Source: Sipunculus nudus (lineage: Eukaryota; Annelida; Sipuncula; Golfingiida; Sipunculidae). From it: 64,000 nt of DNA. The position numbers were made by a program, and so were the translations under genes. Below, in pieces: positions 14,501 to 29,500 of this stretch. The notes under the pieces were generated by a model. It was not told where the DNA came from. It did no database searches and saw only the letters and a program-made list of their open reading frames with translations. Numbering within the stretch: position 1 is the first letter of the stretch; each line of letters begins with the position of its first letter. The stretch spans positions 83,416,142 through 83,480,141 of the forward strand of contig CM049306.1 of the NCBI GenBank assembly GCA_026874595.1. Reading direction: 5' to 3'.

Positions 14501-17500
14501 TGATAAGTCTCCATGGAAACCTGAAATTTGGTCTCTGTTACCCATATCCTTTGAGCTATGGCACTCCAAAGTACAGCTCAGAATAATGGAAAATTTGATA
14601 CAAAAGCTAAAGTATCTGAACAACTAATGCAGAGATAACCATAATTGTTTGCATGGATATTGATCATGGAGTGTTTCATAAGTTTCTGCAGACTGGTGGC
14701 ACCACCTGTATTTGTTCGGTTTTTTTACGAAATTTTTCTGTATTTTTGAGACCTTTAAAGATATGAACATCTGTTAACAGGGCACAAATCATAAAAACTG
14801 GACCAAGAATCTTCATTCTTGACACACAGGGAGACCCATGAAAGTCTCCATGGAAACTTGAAATTAGGTCTCTGTTACCCATATTCTTTAAGCTGTATGG
14901 GTCCAAAATACCCCCCCCCCCCCCCAGAATAATGGAAAATTTGATACAAAAACTGCAGTATTTCAATAACTACAACACTGATGGTCATGATTTTCGGCAT
15001 ACATATTGATCATGAGCTGTTCCATCAGTTTCTGCAGACTGGGTGTGCCACCTCTATTTTTTTTCAAATTTTTACGAATTTTTTTCTTTTTTTTTGAGAC
15101 CTTTAAAGATGTGGTTATCTGTCAACAGGGTACAAATCGCAACAACTGGACCTAGAATCTTCATTCTTGTCATGCAAGGAGGCCCATGAAAGGTGCCTGT
15201 GGAAACTTGAAATTAGGTCTCTGTTACCCATATCCTTCAAGCTATAGGACTCCGAAGTATCCCTCAGAATAATGGACAATTTGATACAAAAACTGAAGTA
15301 TCTGAACAACTAATGCAGAGATCACCATGATTTTTTGCATGGATATTGACCATTAAGTGTTTTTATTAGTTTCTGCAGACTGGTTGAGCCACCTGTATTT
15401 TTGTATCCGCCAAAACGAAGTTTTGCGGATACTATGTTTTTGACCGAGTTCCTCCACCGCGGCGGCGTTCGTTTCCAGAGAGCTCCTCGGAGACTAATGG
15501 ACCGATTTTTCCCAAACTTACACCTATTATCGGGTCACGTGTGAACTGGTGCCTAACCAATTTGCGTTGACCTCTGACCGTTCCTCTCTATCCAGTGTCC
15601 ATTTGTGGGTCTGTTTCCACTCATAAACCCTCATATCTCGGGAACCGTTTGACCGATCAGGAAATAAAATTGTTACAAATGTAGCCCTTGGATTGCTTTA
15701 TAACATACACAAAAAATGGTGGCGCCACCTGTAACCATGTTTGCACAGTGTCCATCTGTTCATCTGCCTTGGGTTAAAATCACTCATATCTCTGCAGTGA
15801 ATTGACTAATTCACCTGAAATTCGTCATGCGTATACATCCAGGATAGCTTTCTTGATTTTGACAGGTGGCGCCACCTATGTTCACGTTCACACTGATGAC
15901 ATCCAAGCTTATATCTTGGGAACCGTTTGACCGATCAGGAAATAAAATTTATACAAATGTAGCCCTTTGATAGCTCTGTAACATACACAAAAAATGGTGG
16001 CGCCACCTGTAACAATGTTTGCACAGCGTCTGTCTGTTAGTCTGCCGTGGCCTAAAATCACTCATTTCTCTGTAGTGGTTGGACATAACTGCCTAAAATT
16101 TTGCAGGTTTATACATCGTGGACAGCTTTCTTGATTTTATGACAGGTGGCGCCACCTACATTCTAGTTAACGCTGCACACATCCAAGCTCATATCTCAGG
16201 AACCATTTGACCGATTGGGCCAAAATTGTGCATGTGTTTAGATCTCACATAGGTCTTTATCATACACAAAACTGGAGGGGTTACCTGCAAAGATCTTTGC
16301 ACAGTGTTTGTCTGTTTGTCTGCCATGGGCAAAAATCACTCATATACATGTAGTGGTTTGACTTTTCTGCCTAAAATGTTGCAGGTGTATACAACTTGGA
16401 CAGCTTTCTGGATTTGTGGTAGGTGGCGCAACCTACATACACATTTAGGCTGCAGACATCCATGCTAAAATGCAACATACCTCACTCTATTTCCCCTTGC
16501 CACTCAATCCATGCCTCACTATCCGATTTTGGCAGATACATGTAGTCACTTGTCGGTTACCCGTATTCTAGTTTTAAAAGTTTACACATTTTTCTCTATT
16601 TTTGAGATATATAAATACAGACTAAATCTTGGCCTGTTGGTTAATCTGTTTGATGCTTCAGTTGAATGGGTATATACTACCATTCTAATGATAAAATTTC
16701 CTTTTGCGAATCTCTTCCCAGTCAGCTGAGCGTCATGACCCATGGGTCACTTGTTTTGAAGTTATAGGCCCAAATATAATGCAATTTTTTAAAAATCAGG
16801 AAATATATTTGCTCACTTAACATGAGAATTGCTGAAGCTGAAGACTTTTTTTCAGGAATATAACTTTATTTAATCAAGATTAAATTGTTTACCCAAAATT
16901 AGATCTGAATTTTGCAAATTTTTCAAGTTATTAGCATAAATAAAAAATTAATACCTTAAATTTTGTCCAACTTTGGCAGTGGCACGTTTTTTCCCTGTAA
17001 GCACTGTTGATTTAATTTTCACAGCATATATACATAAGGATTTATTCTTTTAAAATCTGAAATTTCAAAGAAATTGTTTGAAAAGAGTAGCTTTTATTCA
17101 AGTTTTCATACACCATGTCAAGTGTTGTTTATATCTGGTCCACCTAGTAGTACAGCCTTCACTTGCATTATGTAACCCACCCAGGCAGCTTACCTTGACC
17201 CAGCTTGGCCACTACTAGCAGGCTTCTCCTCTGCCCTGCACTCAACCCCCCCCCCCCCCCCAGTTGGTGCATAAACTAGATAAAAGTTATAATTTTCTGT
17301 ATTTTATTTTATTCTTGGACATGCTACATTTTAGATTTTGGATTGTACCACAAGGGTTACAATGATTAAAGTGCACATTTAATTGTGTCCACAAAGTGAT
17401 GTATTGCTATGAAAGTATGGATGTTCATCAGATAAGTAATGCTTTACTTCAGAAGAGTAAAACTTCACCAGGTGTGAAATTGACTATTAATTCCAGTTAT

Positions 17501-20500
17501 TAATTATAGCTTAGATTGTAATTAGCATAATGATATTGTTTGTCCCTCATTCAACCAACAGTGTGTATACTTTATTTGAAAAGATGTTTTTATTTTATCA
17601 AATTTACTGAATCTTTTATTTTATTTCGGTGAATAAAATTAAGCTTGTCCTGAAAACTCCAATGTGCAAAACTTTTTAATAGGAATTCAAGGAATAATTT
17701 TGTAGATGCCATGTTGTGGCATTATTTTCTTTTACATTCAGTTTAAACATTTGATTTAAAAATAATAAAATATATGTGTATGCATAATATGACCCAATGT
17801 GAGCTACAATCTGGATATATAATGATTGCAACTTAGAATTCTAATATTTTAACTTATATTTTCACTTTTATATTACAAATTTAAAACACTTGTAAATAAA
17901 AAAAATGAATCAGATAAAAACTATTAATGAAAAAAGTGGATGTGCTAAAAAAATAGGCTTGTATATAAACTTAAATGCATTATTCCTTTGAAAGTGAAAT
18001 GAAGGTATTAGTCCATTCTGTCCACTTGCCTGTCCATCTGTAAATTTTTCATATGCATCACAGTATCTCAAAACTTTTACTGTTTTTCTTCATGACAGTC
18101 TTGTCAGAGTATTAGTTTGCAATCATATATTGAGAACTTTACTATAACCAAGTAGGAGGACCCTTTCCTCTTAGCTTTTCATATGCTTATATAGATATAA
18201 AACATTACAATAGAATATTTTTCATATTTTGCATTTGCAAAAATTTCAAACTTTTGTCATGACCCATGGGTCCTTTGTTTATATTCTGGATTCTCCACAT
18301 CATTGTTTGGCTAAAACTGAATAAATACCAGACATGGTGCAAATACTTTGCAAATGTATATGAATATGAATATGAATATGTACTCCATTATAAAATTTTT
18401 TGCATAAGAATGGGAATTCAGGTAAAAATGAAAGTATTTGAATACCAGTGCAAATACTTTTAAAATGTATTCATGAATGCATATATTCTATAATATTATT
18501 TTAATAATTAGTTCAGTTATATTTTATTAAAAAAAATCATATGATTCTCTTATTATTTTTAATAAATATTATATTGGCACAACATTTGTTATTAAATTTT
18601 AATAAATAGTTGAACTCTTTTATTTTATGTGCTGCTTATAAGTTATATGGCCAGGTCAAAATCTGTGTGACAATAGCACTCCATTTGTTAATAAAATAAA
18701 TGAAATAAATCCTCTTCCCTGTCTCCAAAAATACTATCAAAATCATACATAAGCTAAACACCAACAACTCATAATAAAGCTTATATTTATTACCACACAA
18801 AACCAGCATATGCCTCTTTCCCAAATCATATTTTTTATCATATATAACAGCTGAGCGCCGTGACCCATGGGTCCCTTGTTGTATATTTCAGGCCCTGGTA
18901 TGTATAGTGCTGAATGTATTTGTATATTTCAGGCCCTTTCCTGTATAGTGCTGATAGCGTCAGTGAGGCGGTCATTGTTCAACAATGAAGAACGAGGAAA
19001 ATTCCTGAATCATTTGGTGCTGGGAGTTAAAGCTATTCTGGAGAACCCAAGTGTAGGTTTTTTTTGTCTGTTCAGCAGCTTATTGTATCCACCAAAACAA
19101 AGTTTACTCCGAAACTTACTCATATCTCTGCAGTGGTTGGACTAATTCACTTGAAATTCGACATGCGTATACATCCTGGATAGCTTTCTTGATTTTATGA
19201 CAGGTGGCTCCACCTACATTCAACTTTACGCTGATCCAAGCTCATATCTCGGGAACTGTTTGACCGATTGGGCCAAAATTTTGCATGTGTATACATCTCA
19301 TATAGCTCTTTATCATGTGCAAAACTGGTGGCGCCACCTGCAGCCATTTTTGCACAGCATCCGTCTGTTTGTCTGCCGTGGGATAAAATCACTCATATCT
19401 CGGCAGTGGTTTGACATATCTGGCTAAAATTTTGCAGCTTTATACATCCTGGACAGCTCTCTTGATTTTATGACAGGTGGCGCCACCTTCATTTTAGTTT
19501 ACGCTGCAGACATCCAAGCTCATATCTCGGGAACCGTTTGACCGATTGGGCCAAAGTTTTGCATGTGTATACATCTCATATAGCTCTTTATCATGTGCAA
19601 AACTGGTGGCGCCACCTGCAGCCATTTTTGCACAGCATCCGTCTGTTTGTCTGCCGTGGGATAAAATCACTCATATCTCGGCAGTGGTTTGACATATCTG
19701 GCTAAAATTTTGCAGCTTTATACATCCTGGACAGCTCTCTTGATTTTATGACAGGTGGCGCCACCTTCATTTTAGTTTACGCTGCTCATATCTCGGGAAC
19801 CGTTTGACCGATTGGGCCAAAGTTTTGCATGTGTATAGATCTCACATAGCTCTATATCATATGCAAAACTTGTGGCACCACCTGCAACCATTTTTGCACA
19901 GCGTCCTTCTGTTTGTGTGAAAAGGGCAAAAATCACTCATATACATGTAGTGGTTTGACTTATCTGCCTTAAATATTGCATATGTATACAACTTGGACAG
20001 CTTTCTGGATTTTGTGGTAGGTGGCACAACCTACATACACATTTTGGCTGCAGACATCCATGCTTATATGCAACACTTCACTCTTTTTACCCTTGCCACT
20101 CAATTCATGCCTCACTTCACCTGTTCCACTCTTGATTTTGGCGGATACATGTAGTTGCTTGTATTCTAGTTTGTATTATGAAAGTACAAAATGCAAAGTT
20201 AAAATCAGATTTGCTGGAATGCAAGTCAGATAAAATAATATTTCAGTTGACGAATTTTTACTAGAGACTAATCTGTGATATAACATTGATTTAAATTATA
20301 TTTGGCTGTTTCAGTTTAGTTTTAGATTTTGAAATTGACTGACATCTTGAAAGATCCACATAGTTGTGTGTTATCAGAAAAAAAATGTAATTTTGAGATG
20401 CTTTTCAGAAGCGGAATGGGGGGGGGGGGGGCAGGGGGCCTGGACCCCCCCCCCCCCTTTTTTTTTATCCGAAGCATCTTTTTTTAAGGGCTTCAGACAA

Positions 20501-23500
20501 GGTTTTGCAGCCTTGACCCCCCCCCCCCCCTTTTCTAGACCTCGGGACCTTTTTTGGGGTTTTCATTAGTCCTCCTGGGTTGGACCCCCCTTTTTTTCCT
20601 AATTCCTGGATCAGCCCCTGCTTTTGATATATTTTTAAATACTTATATTGCAGTGACTTAGGATCAGAATCAGACTATATAAAATGTGGATTTTAAAATA
20701 AATGGTACAGCTCTACCTTTATGCACATTTTGATTTTTAATTACTTCTCTTAAACAGACTCTTGGTATAACCTGTAAAACACTAATGTGTTAACTATAAG
20801 TATATAAGTTTCTGCCAGTGCTGGTTAAGCCAAGTTTGTATTCTTTCAGGGTCTACAAGAACCAAGCAGCTATCATGAATTCTGTCGACTTCTTGCTCGC
20901 CTTAAATCAAATTACCAGCTGGGTGAGCTGGTAAAAGTCGACAATTATTCTCAGGTCATCAAACAGATTGCAGAGTTTACCGTCACCAGTCTCAGGGTGA
21001 GTACAAAGAAAAGGTAGTTATTAGAATATACAGAATGTTTCTTTTGGGAATGTTGACAATATTTTCTTCCGTTATATAATAACTAGGATATGTATTAACT
21101 AGTATTTTCAGAACTCTTGGGGTTTGTACAAAATAGTTTATCTTCCAAATATTTGGTATTTGTATAAAATGGCATATCCATAAAGAATCTGTGTAAATGG
21201 AATGAAAGAACATTTCAGAGATATTTAGCTCCTTAAGATTTAATATGATTCTTATACCAGTTTTCTCTTTGCTTGCAAATAGACTTGAGTAATATTGGTA
21301 TGAAAATGCAAAAGGTAATTAATATAATTCTTGAGGGTTTAACCAGAGCGAACAGTGATGCACATTTATTATTGTTGAGTCTGTAATATGAACAAAATGT
21401 TGTGGATAGTTTTCTCTCCTCTTTCCAGATGTGGCAGTTTGCTCCTAACAGTGTTCATTATCTGCTGAGCCTGTGGCAGCGCATGGTGTCGTCTGTGCCA
21501 TATGTTAAAGCCTCCGAGCCCCACCTGCTGGAGACATATACTCCTGAAGTCACCAAGGCTTACATCACCTCAAGGATGGAGTCAGTGCCTGTCATCCTTA
21601 GGTAAATGTACACTAAAACCAGTTCCGGGGTGAATATACTGTGGTAGGCTTCATAATTGGGAGGTTAAAATTTTGCGATTTCAACCATTTCACTGTTTCA
21701 TGAGGATTTCATTTTCGCGATCTGACCATTCAAAAGACAGTTTACCATTATTATATGAATAAATTGTTTGAGATATTTTGTGCACTAAATTTTACTTATA
21801 AGAGGTATTGTTCTTTAATTGCAAACAAATAGGAAAAATCTTATATCATTTACAGAATCAATATTTGAACATTCACAATCTAATTAATCTTCTTTTTTCT
21901 ATTCTTTTTCTATTCTTCTATTTTCTGTTACCTTTTTACTCTTATCTTTGCCATTTATTGAACCTCTTATTCACAAAGGTTTTATTTTGATGATAATTGC
22001 CCTTTTTGCAAATATTGTGAATTTGAAATTCTTGTGAACAATAATGCAACACCAGCACACAAAAACTGCATTGTATGTCTGATACCCTGCTTTTGGTGTA
22101 GTCATAAGCTAAATGACATTTAATTATCATAACACAGCACCTGCTTGTGTCAAACCTCAGATATATCTCTGATAAGTCTTCTGATAGTCTTTTGGACCTC
22201 TGACAGTCTCTTTGGCACAACATCATTTTACTGTTTAAAACAGGTCTTTCTTTGTATATATTAAGCGGTTATTGCAGATATTTTATTTCATCAATTTGGT
22301 TTACTCATCTATTTGGTGTCTCATTTAACATTGATGATTTTATCCCACAGAGAGGGCTTGGAAGACCCGCTTGAAGACCAGGGGATCATTTCTCAGCAGT
22401 TAGATCAGGTAGGAAGAACTGCTCAGAAGCACAACGATAGCAAGAAAAATTTTCTTCATTGACATTTGATTTTAATTAATCATATCTTTACATAACTACA
22501 GGTTAACCACACTTGTATCTCAGGAAACAATTAACTAACAATAAACATTCAATGACATCATGGTCAGAAAAATATTATAAATCCACAACAATCTTAATTT
22601 ATAGGGTTCTCTCAACAAATAAAGTTTTCAATATCAGATAATAGAATCATAGTTTATTTATATACAAAAAGAGAATGAATAAACAAATCACTCCTTAGTT
22701 TTAGAAGTATTATTTGTTTCACTTCAAACAAATGATCATTTAAAATAGGTTTGAATTACTCCTGTTGAGTAAAACAGACACATTTTAATGTTTTTATTGT
22801 ATTTGATTTTGAAGCAGATTCATACTTTCCATTATAGCTGTCAACAATAGGGCGTTGTGAGTACGAGAAGACATGTGCCCTGCTGGTCCAGGTGTTTGAT
22901 GAGACAGCTCAGCGATATCAGGAACTGCTGTCAGCGGGGCAGAGTAATAACGCTCAGATGGTCGCAATACAAGAAGGTACCCTCACAGATATACTGATGA
23001 ATAAAGAAACTTTAGCTTAAATGTCATGTCAGTACCAAGGTCTTAAGGACACTATGGAATAAATAATGCTTGATCTTTCTAGAAATAAAATGGAAATCAG
23101 TGTAGTTACATAAAAAAGAAGAATAAGTGCTTTAGCATATGAATACTTTACTAGTTCAACAGTTATAAAGAAGCTCAACAAGAGACACTCCTTGCCAGTG
23201 TGAATAATAAAAAAACATATATAGGCTTCACCTAATAAGTTAATATATTTAGGATTAGTAAGGCTCTGTATCTACATAAATATCAATTTTAGGTATGAAA
23301 CGTGTTATATTAATATCACACATTATATCCATCTTGACCTGTAGGTCAGTTGACTTGGCTGGTGTACATAATCGGAGCTGTGATTGGGGGACGAGTATCC
23401 TTTGCCAGTACAGATGAACATGATGCTATGGATGGGGAGCTGGTTTGTCGGTGAGATACCTTAAATGTGATCACATTATTCTAGGATTGCTTACCCTTGA

Positions 23501-26500
23501 CACAACATTTGTATTCTTAAGGTATTAAGGCATTTCCAGAAAGAATGTGATAAATTATTTCAGTAATGGCTCATGTTTTGGATTTACAAATTTCTGCAAC
23601 TGTCATCAACATCTAAAAATAACATGCTTCTGTAAATGAATAAAGTTGTATGGAAATCAGATGGCAATACCTCCCAAACAGTCCAAAATTGTAAAGACTT
23701 TAGATCTACCTGTAAAAACTTTTAGTACCTGATGACAGTCATGGGAAGTTGTAAAAATACAAAGTTTCATGGTGGAATATATGCTGCTTGACACAACTTA
23801 CGCATTACTTTAATTATATGTCCGTCTATGATGGGAAGCATTATGGTATACCCACTGTCCGTCCGTCTGTTTCTCCGTCTGTTATCTTAAATTGTCAGGC
23901 AGATAACTAACTGGGGCTTTGATGGATTTTCACAAAACTCACCATAACTACTTCCAATAGATTATCTCACCTAAATTCAATTATTGGCAAAATCCACACA
24001 TTTTTTTATAAGGTCAGAGGTCCCTAGGCTACTTGGTGGTGTTGCCGCAATAACGAGGAATATGATGTATTTTGATAAACAGAAATGTAAAACAACAAAT
24101 ATCTCACCTATGTTCAATTTCAAGCAAAATCCACACATATTTAATGAGGTCTGAGGTCACTGCACTTTAGAGGCACCTGGTGACTTACCAAAAGTCCCAT
24201 GATTTTCATGTAACTCATTATACATATTTTCCAATAGAGTTTCTCACCTCAATTAAATTCTCAGCAAAATTCATACATATTTAATTAGGCCAGAGGTCGC
24301 CACACTTTGGTGGCACCACCAATACACCAAAAATCTGATTGATTTTCATATAACTCATGATGAGTATTAACCAATACAGTTTTTCGCCTGAGTTACATTC
24401 TCAGCAAATATTTAATAAGGTCAGAGGTCACAGAAAATGCAATGAGCATATTATGCACCATTTGCAGTGCTCATGTTAATTAAATGCAGTAAATTCCTGT
24501 TTACATGAATGATTGAATGTTTTTTGCAGGGTTTTACAACTGATGAACCTTACAGACTCTCGTCTGGCCCAGGGTGGCTGTGAAAAGCTTGACCTGGCTC
24601 TTCTCAGCTTCTTTGAACAGTTCCGTAAAATATATGTGGGAGACCAAGTCCAGAAAACTTCCAAGGTGAGAAGGAAATTTTATTATACATTATTGGCTGG
24701 TAAAAGGAACAGTTATCCACACACTGCATATAAACTTAGTCAGATCTCAGTGACTGGAGTATAAATTATAACAGTTTTCACAGTCACACTTAAAGCTTCA
24801 CTCACACATCTGCTCTTCTTCCATTTCACAAATGATTTTAGGATTTAAGTGTGGTCCAAAAACTTTGATTGCTATCTAGACTGACCAAACACCTCCCTTG
24901 CCCATACACCTCCCCTTGCCATCACATTCTCTGTGCAGCTAGAAGACTTGCCTGGGCCCTGCCCTGAGAGTACTTTCATGTCATATTCCCAGGCCCTTAA
25001 CTGCTCATAGGTGAAACTGGTCATGTGGTCTGCCATTTTTGGGTACACACTAAAATCAGGATGTCATAGGTCACATGTCAAATGACTTCCGCCAATTGAT
25101 CATAAAACCTAGATGCCGAAAGGTGTTGATTAGAAAAACCAGAGCATTGTTGCATTCTGGAAAGGTTTTTCCAACCATAAGAAAATCATCAAGATACAAA
25201 ACTGTTTTTTTACCCATGATGGTTTATTATGTGCCTTAGACCCAGTTGTGTCTCTGTTGTAAACTCAGTGCCACAGGTCGCTGACTTCATTTATCTAGCG
25301 GACAGGAAGACATGCACTGTTAGATGAAGGTGAGCCGGGGTGATTGTTTCAGCCAGCTGTGTACAGTGCACATGTTACATTAACTCTGCTAACTTCCTGA
25401 CCCACCCTGCTGAAATGTGACACATGCACCTGGCCCACTGAAACAATCCAGTGTGTAACCCTGGTAACATGCGTAGGCAGTGGTCTTGTGTAGTGAGTGG
25501 TCCAGTTAAAAGGACACTCACAGCAGTGATGATGTAACACATGCACTGCATAGCTCTGGCTGAAACAATTGCCCAGGTTCACCACACACAAGATAAGATG
25601 TACTTAAACTGGGTGCATCTTCAGAAGATGCATGCATTCCCGTCCGCTAGATAAATGAAGGCAACAGCCTATGCCTCTTGTGTTTACAACAGAGCCTCTC
25701 CTGGGTCTTTTTGTGCCTAACAGCTTGTGAAAGACATTGAAATATTGCAGGTGCCATTATTGACCCGAAAGGTAAATTTTTATCTTTTAAACATGATGAA
25801 TGGATGGGTATATTGCTTATTGTTACTAATTCTGAGTTCCCCTTTCCCCCACTGTTAAAGAAAAAAAATAAATTTGTTAACTTCCTGATTTTAGTACCTG
25901 AACTGTCTTTGTTGTTAAGTCCTAGGGAAGAAAATAATTACAGGCATAGGGAGAGTTCCAAAAAATGTCCTTGTAGATGCATTATATGATAGCTATCCTC
26001 TGAATCTAAAGTGATTTTAGAACTTATTTTTTGGTATTACACATATCCTGTTACTTTGTGAATACTTAGCCAAGACAAATAAATTGAAACTATTATTAAA
26101 GATTGAGAAAAGTTAATGAGTAATTAGTGTTAAGGAGAATTTTTTATTTGAATTAATATTTAGTAGAATATTTTTCCTCTCTTTGTTGTGATATGTGGTG
26201 ACGAGGGCATGTTTTGAGGGGGATGTCATGCTGACAGGGAGTGATTACTGAGGACTGGTGATGCGGGGTGTTTGTTTTGTTTGTGTGAGGTGATCATTGA
26301 TTTGCTTTGCTGTTTGTTTTAGGTGTACCGGCGTCTATCTGAGGTGTTGGGCTTGAATGATGAATCAATGGTACTTAGTGTCTTTATTGGAAAAATGTAA
26401 GCATTCTTCACTCAATTTTACTGGTGAAGACTAAACAGTACCTAAATGTAAACAGTTAATGAAAAATTTATGTTTACTGTAATGAATAATTTTCACATAT

Positions 26501-29500
26501 ATACGGACAAGGATTATACATTTCAACTGCTAAAATAAAATGCCTCAATTCTAAAAAAATTGGGTTCAAAGAAAGCTCAGAACTTTTTCTTTGGACTGGA
26601 ACTTGAGATAAAAAATAACTGTAATTTATGATGGAGGTTGTAATTAGATTTATTTGTGGTATCAGGGATAATAAATTTTCGAGACCCAGCTTAATATTGC
26701 CATGGAGTTCTCCTGAGCAGTACGTTCCATTATGCTGGAGCACCAGAGAATGAGGGGTATATTTGAAGGTAATCCCTAGCGATGGTATTAGGCAAGATAA
26801 GGTTAGTATCTAGGGGCCATTTCCCATAATCCTTTCATGACCCTCTGAAGGAATTTGTCCTTCATTTTATCATAAACATTTAACTAGGGATTCTCTACTG
26901 AACAAAATCCTTGTTCTTGTTTGACTTTTGGAACCACAAAGCACTTACGTTGGGCTGTTAATTCCTTAGAATCTGCTGGGAGGAAACTTGTATATGCAAT
27001 TATTATGAAAAATTAACATAAGTGAACTCAAAGGAGTATATGAAATGACATTATGTTCGTGCATAATGTCATACGCCACATCATTTTGTTATTAACCTTT
27101 TAAGATGAAATATACTTGATTAATCCCTTGCCAGGAAATTATATTGTGGGCATTGGCTCTGGTAATTTTCAAAGACCCAAAATTATTGCTGGTGAATATT
27201 TAATTGAATAATCAGTTTGAAGTTCCCATAAATTTTTGTGTTCACTTGAAAGACTTTTATAAAACCTATTGATGCAACATTAATTGTACACAAACAGCTT
27301 ACTCTAATTAACCAATAAATGTTATAACATGTTTGCCACAGCATCACCAACTTGAAGTACTGGGGCAGCAGTGAGCAGATCATCTCTAAGACACTACAGC
27401 TGCTGAGTGACTTGTCTGTGGGCTACAGCAGCGTCAGGAAGCTTGTCAAGCTGGAGGCAGTGCAGTTCATGCTCAGCAATCACACAGTCAGTCTAATGTT
27501 AACATAATCACTTAATGTATTTTTAGTGTGTTGAGAATAAATGTTCCCATTGAACAGTATTCTGTTTATAACTTCAAACTTCTGAATATGGCATGTCAAA
27601 AATAAATAACTGATATGTTCAGCAAGCTTCAGATTAGGTATTCCCTTTATATATTAAGTCGTTTCTACAAAGACAATGTTCAAATCTGTAAAAAATTCAG
27701 AGAAAGCCTAATATTTATAGTTATTTCATTGAATAATTTATATCTGTTCTTTCAAACTAAACATTAACACATTTCAATTTTTTTTTACTGTGCATAATTT
27801 TACCTTACATACTATTTGTACAAGGTCTGTGTAACTTCTTTTAACATAGTAAACAGATCGTGAGATGTGTGTGAGAGTAACATGTGCCACTAGACCAAAT
27901 TTTTCTCATATTTTGTTTTTCAGAGTGACAATTTCCAATACAACAGTACTTAATATGTGAGTGACATGTGGTGAGGGGCCACGTTTTAAGGTTTCTCATA
28001 TTTTGTGTTTCAGAGTGACCATTTCCCGTTCCTGGGTGTGAACAACAGTACTAACCACGTGAGTGACATGCGGTGCCGGACCACGTTTTACACTGCCTTA
28101 GGACGACTGCTGATGGTAGACTTGGGGGAGGATGAGGAGAGATTTGAACAGTTCATGATGCCACTAACTGGTAAGCAGCATCACACATCACCTCATCATT
28201 CAGAGCTTGATCAGATATTACTATAAAGGAAAATGTAGATATATATAATTGTTTCCCCAGACAAAGTCGGGGGATACTATGTTTTCATACCGGTGCCGCC
28301 GCCGCATATAAATCTTGTTGGCACGATAACTCAAAAAATATTTCACGGATCTGTACCAAACTTGGTATATATATAGATATGGGTGAGAGGACGACGCCTA
28401 TTTAAAATGAAGTCATGACCTTGACTAGGAGAGTGTCCTTGACCTTGAATAGGTCCAATTTTGGGAAAAAACACAAAAATTCTTAAATATCTCATGAAAT
28501 CTTGCATGGATTGATCCCAAAATCAAGTTGATGGAAGATCATGGATAGGGTTGTCATGTTCCAGAAACTGGTGGCGCCACCTATGATTCTTTGTTTTCGT
28601 GCCGTTTAATACCCCCAGAATTGCCACTTGACAGTACTGTGAGCATTATAAGTAAAAAACTAATGAACAGATTTCTTTTTATATTATGCATATACATAGA
28701 TATGGGTTATGGGATGATATTTATTTGAATTGGGGTCATGACCTTTCCTGTGAAAGTGGCCTTGACCTTGAACATTGAAATATATGGTGAAAATCACACA
28801 AAATCATTAATATCTCAATAAGGGATGCATGGATTGGTCCAAAAATCAACTTGACCGAAGATCTTGGATAGTAATGTCATGTACCGGAAACAGGTGGCAC
28901 CATCTGTTATTCTTTTACTTGTTTTCGTGCCATTTAATACCCCGTCATTGCCACTTAACAGTACTGTGAGCATTATAAGTTAAAGACTAAAGAACAGATT
29001 TCTTTTATATTATGCATATACATAGACATGGGTTAGGGGATGAGGTATATTGAAATTGGGGTCATGACCTTTTCTATGAGAGTGACCTTTTCTATGAGTG
29101 TGGTCTGATATTAATTGTTGCTGAAGATGGGGGGCCTATTCTTGAAGGGGGGGGGATTAATTGTCTGGGGATACTATGGCACCTGCGGTGCCAAGAAATA
29201 TTTAGTTAATTATGTGATTTACTAATAACATGAATAATATTAAAAAAATAGTTCATCCCATACTTACACAGGAGCTTCTTTGTTGTATACTTTCAACATA
29301 AAGTTTGTGCTTTATCTTAACATTGCAGCCAATAAGCTCATGTTTTCCTTCATGTTTACCTATTTGTGAACAGGATATGTAAAGCTATTTTCATAGTTGT
29401 GTGAGATGTTTAGAAATCCTTTTGAGTGTGATATTGAGGGAGTGTTTACTTTTCATTATGGTAAACAGACGCAGGTGGACTGTGTATACTCTCACTCAGA

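Larger units (their letters stand above)
13005..18880 (+). mobile_element. Outer family-B element complex (nested insertions)
   Basis: Begins TTTTTAGCTCAGCTGACTG at about 13005 and ends CAGCTGAGCGCCGTGACCC, then ATGGGTCCCTTGTT at 18880. A second 5' end at 13352 pairs with a 3' end at about 16755, and another 3'-like end (TCATGACCCATGGGTCCTTTG) lies near 18260-18280. This implies at least two, perhaps three, nested copies. The terminal TGACCCATGGGTCA is a perfect palindrome a few bases from the end. Confidence 0.6.
10527..18932 (+). other. XPO7: XPO7 intron 7 of window, 8.4 kb, filled by mobile elements
   Basis: Holds, in order: unique AT-rich DNA to about 10976; a hAT-like element (about 10977-12954); a stray copy of the exon 8 acceptor (about 12970-12999); and nested copies of the AGCTCAGCTGACTG family (about 13005-18880) with a Helitron-like element inside (15406-16571). 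A second stray copy of the exon 8 boundary precedes exon 8 itself. The stretch 16760-18250 is AT-rich without a recognised element apart from a short poly-C tract near 17250. Confidence 0.7.
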
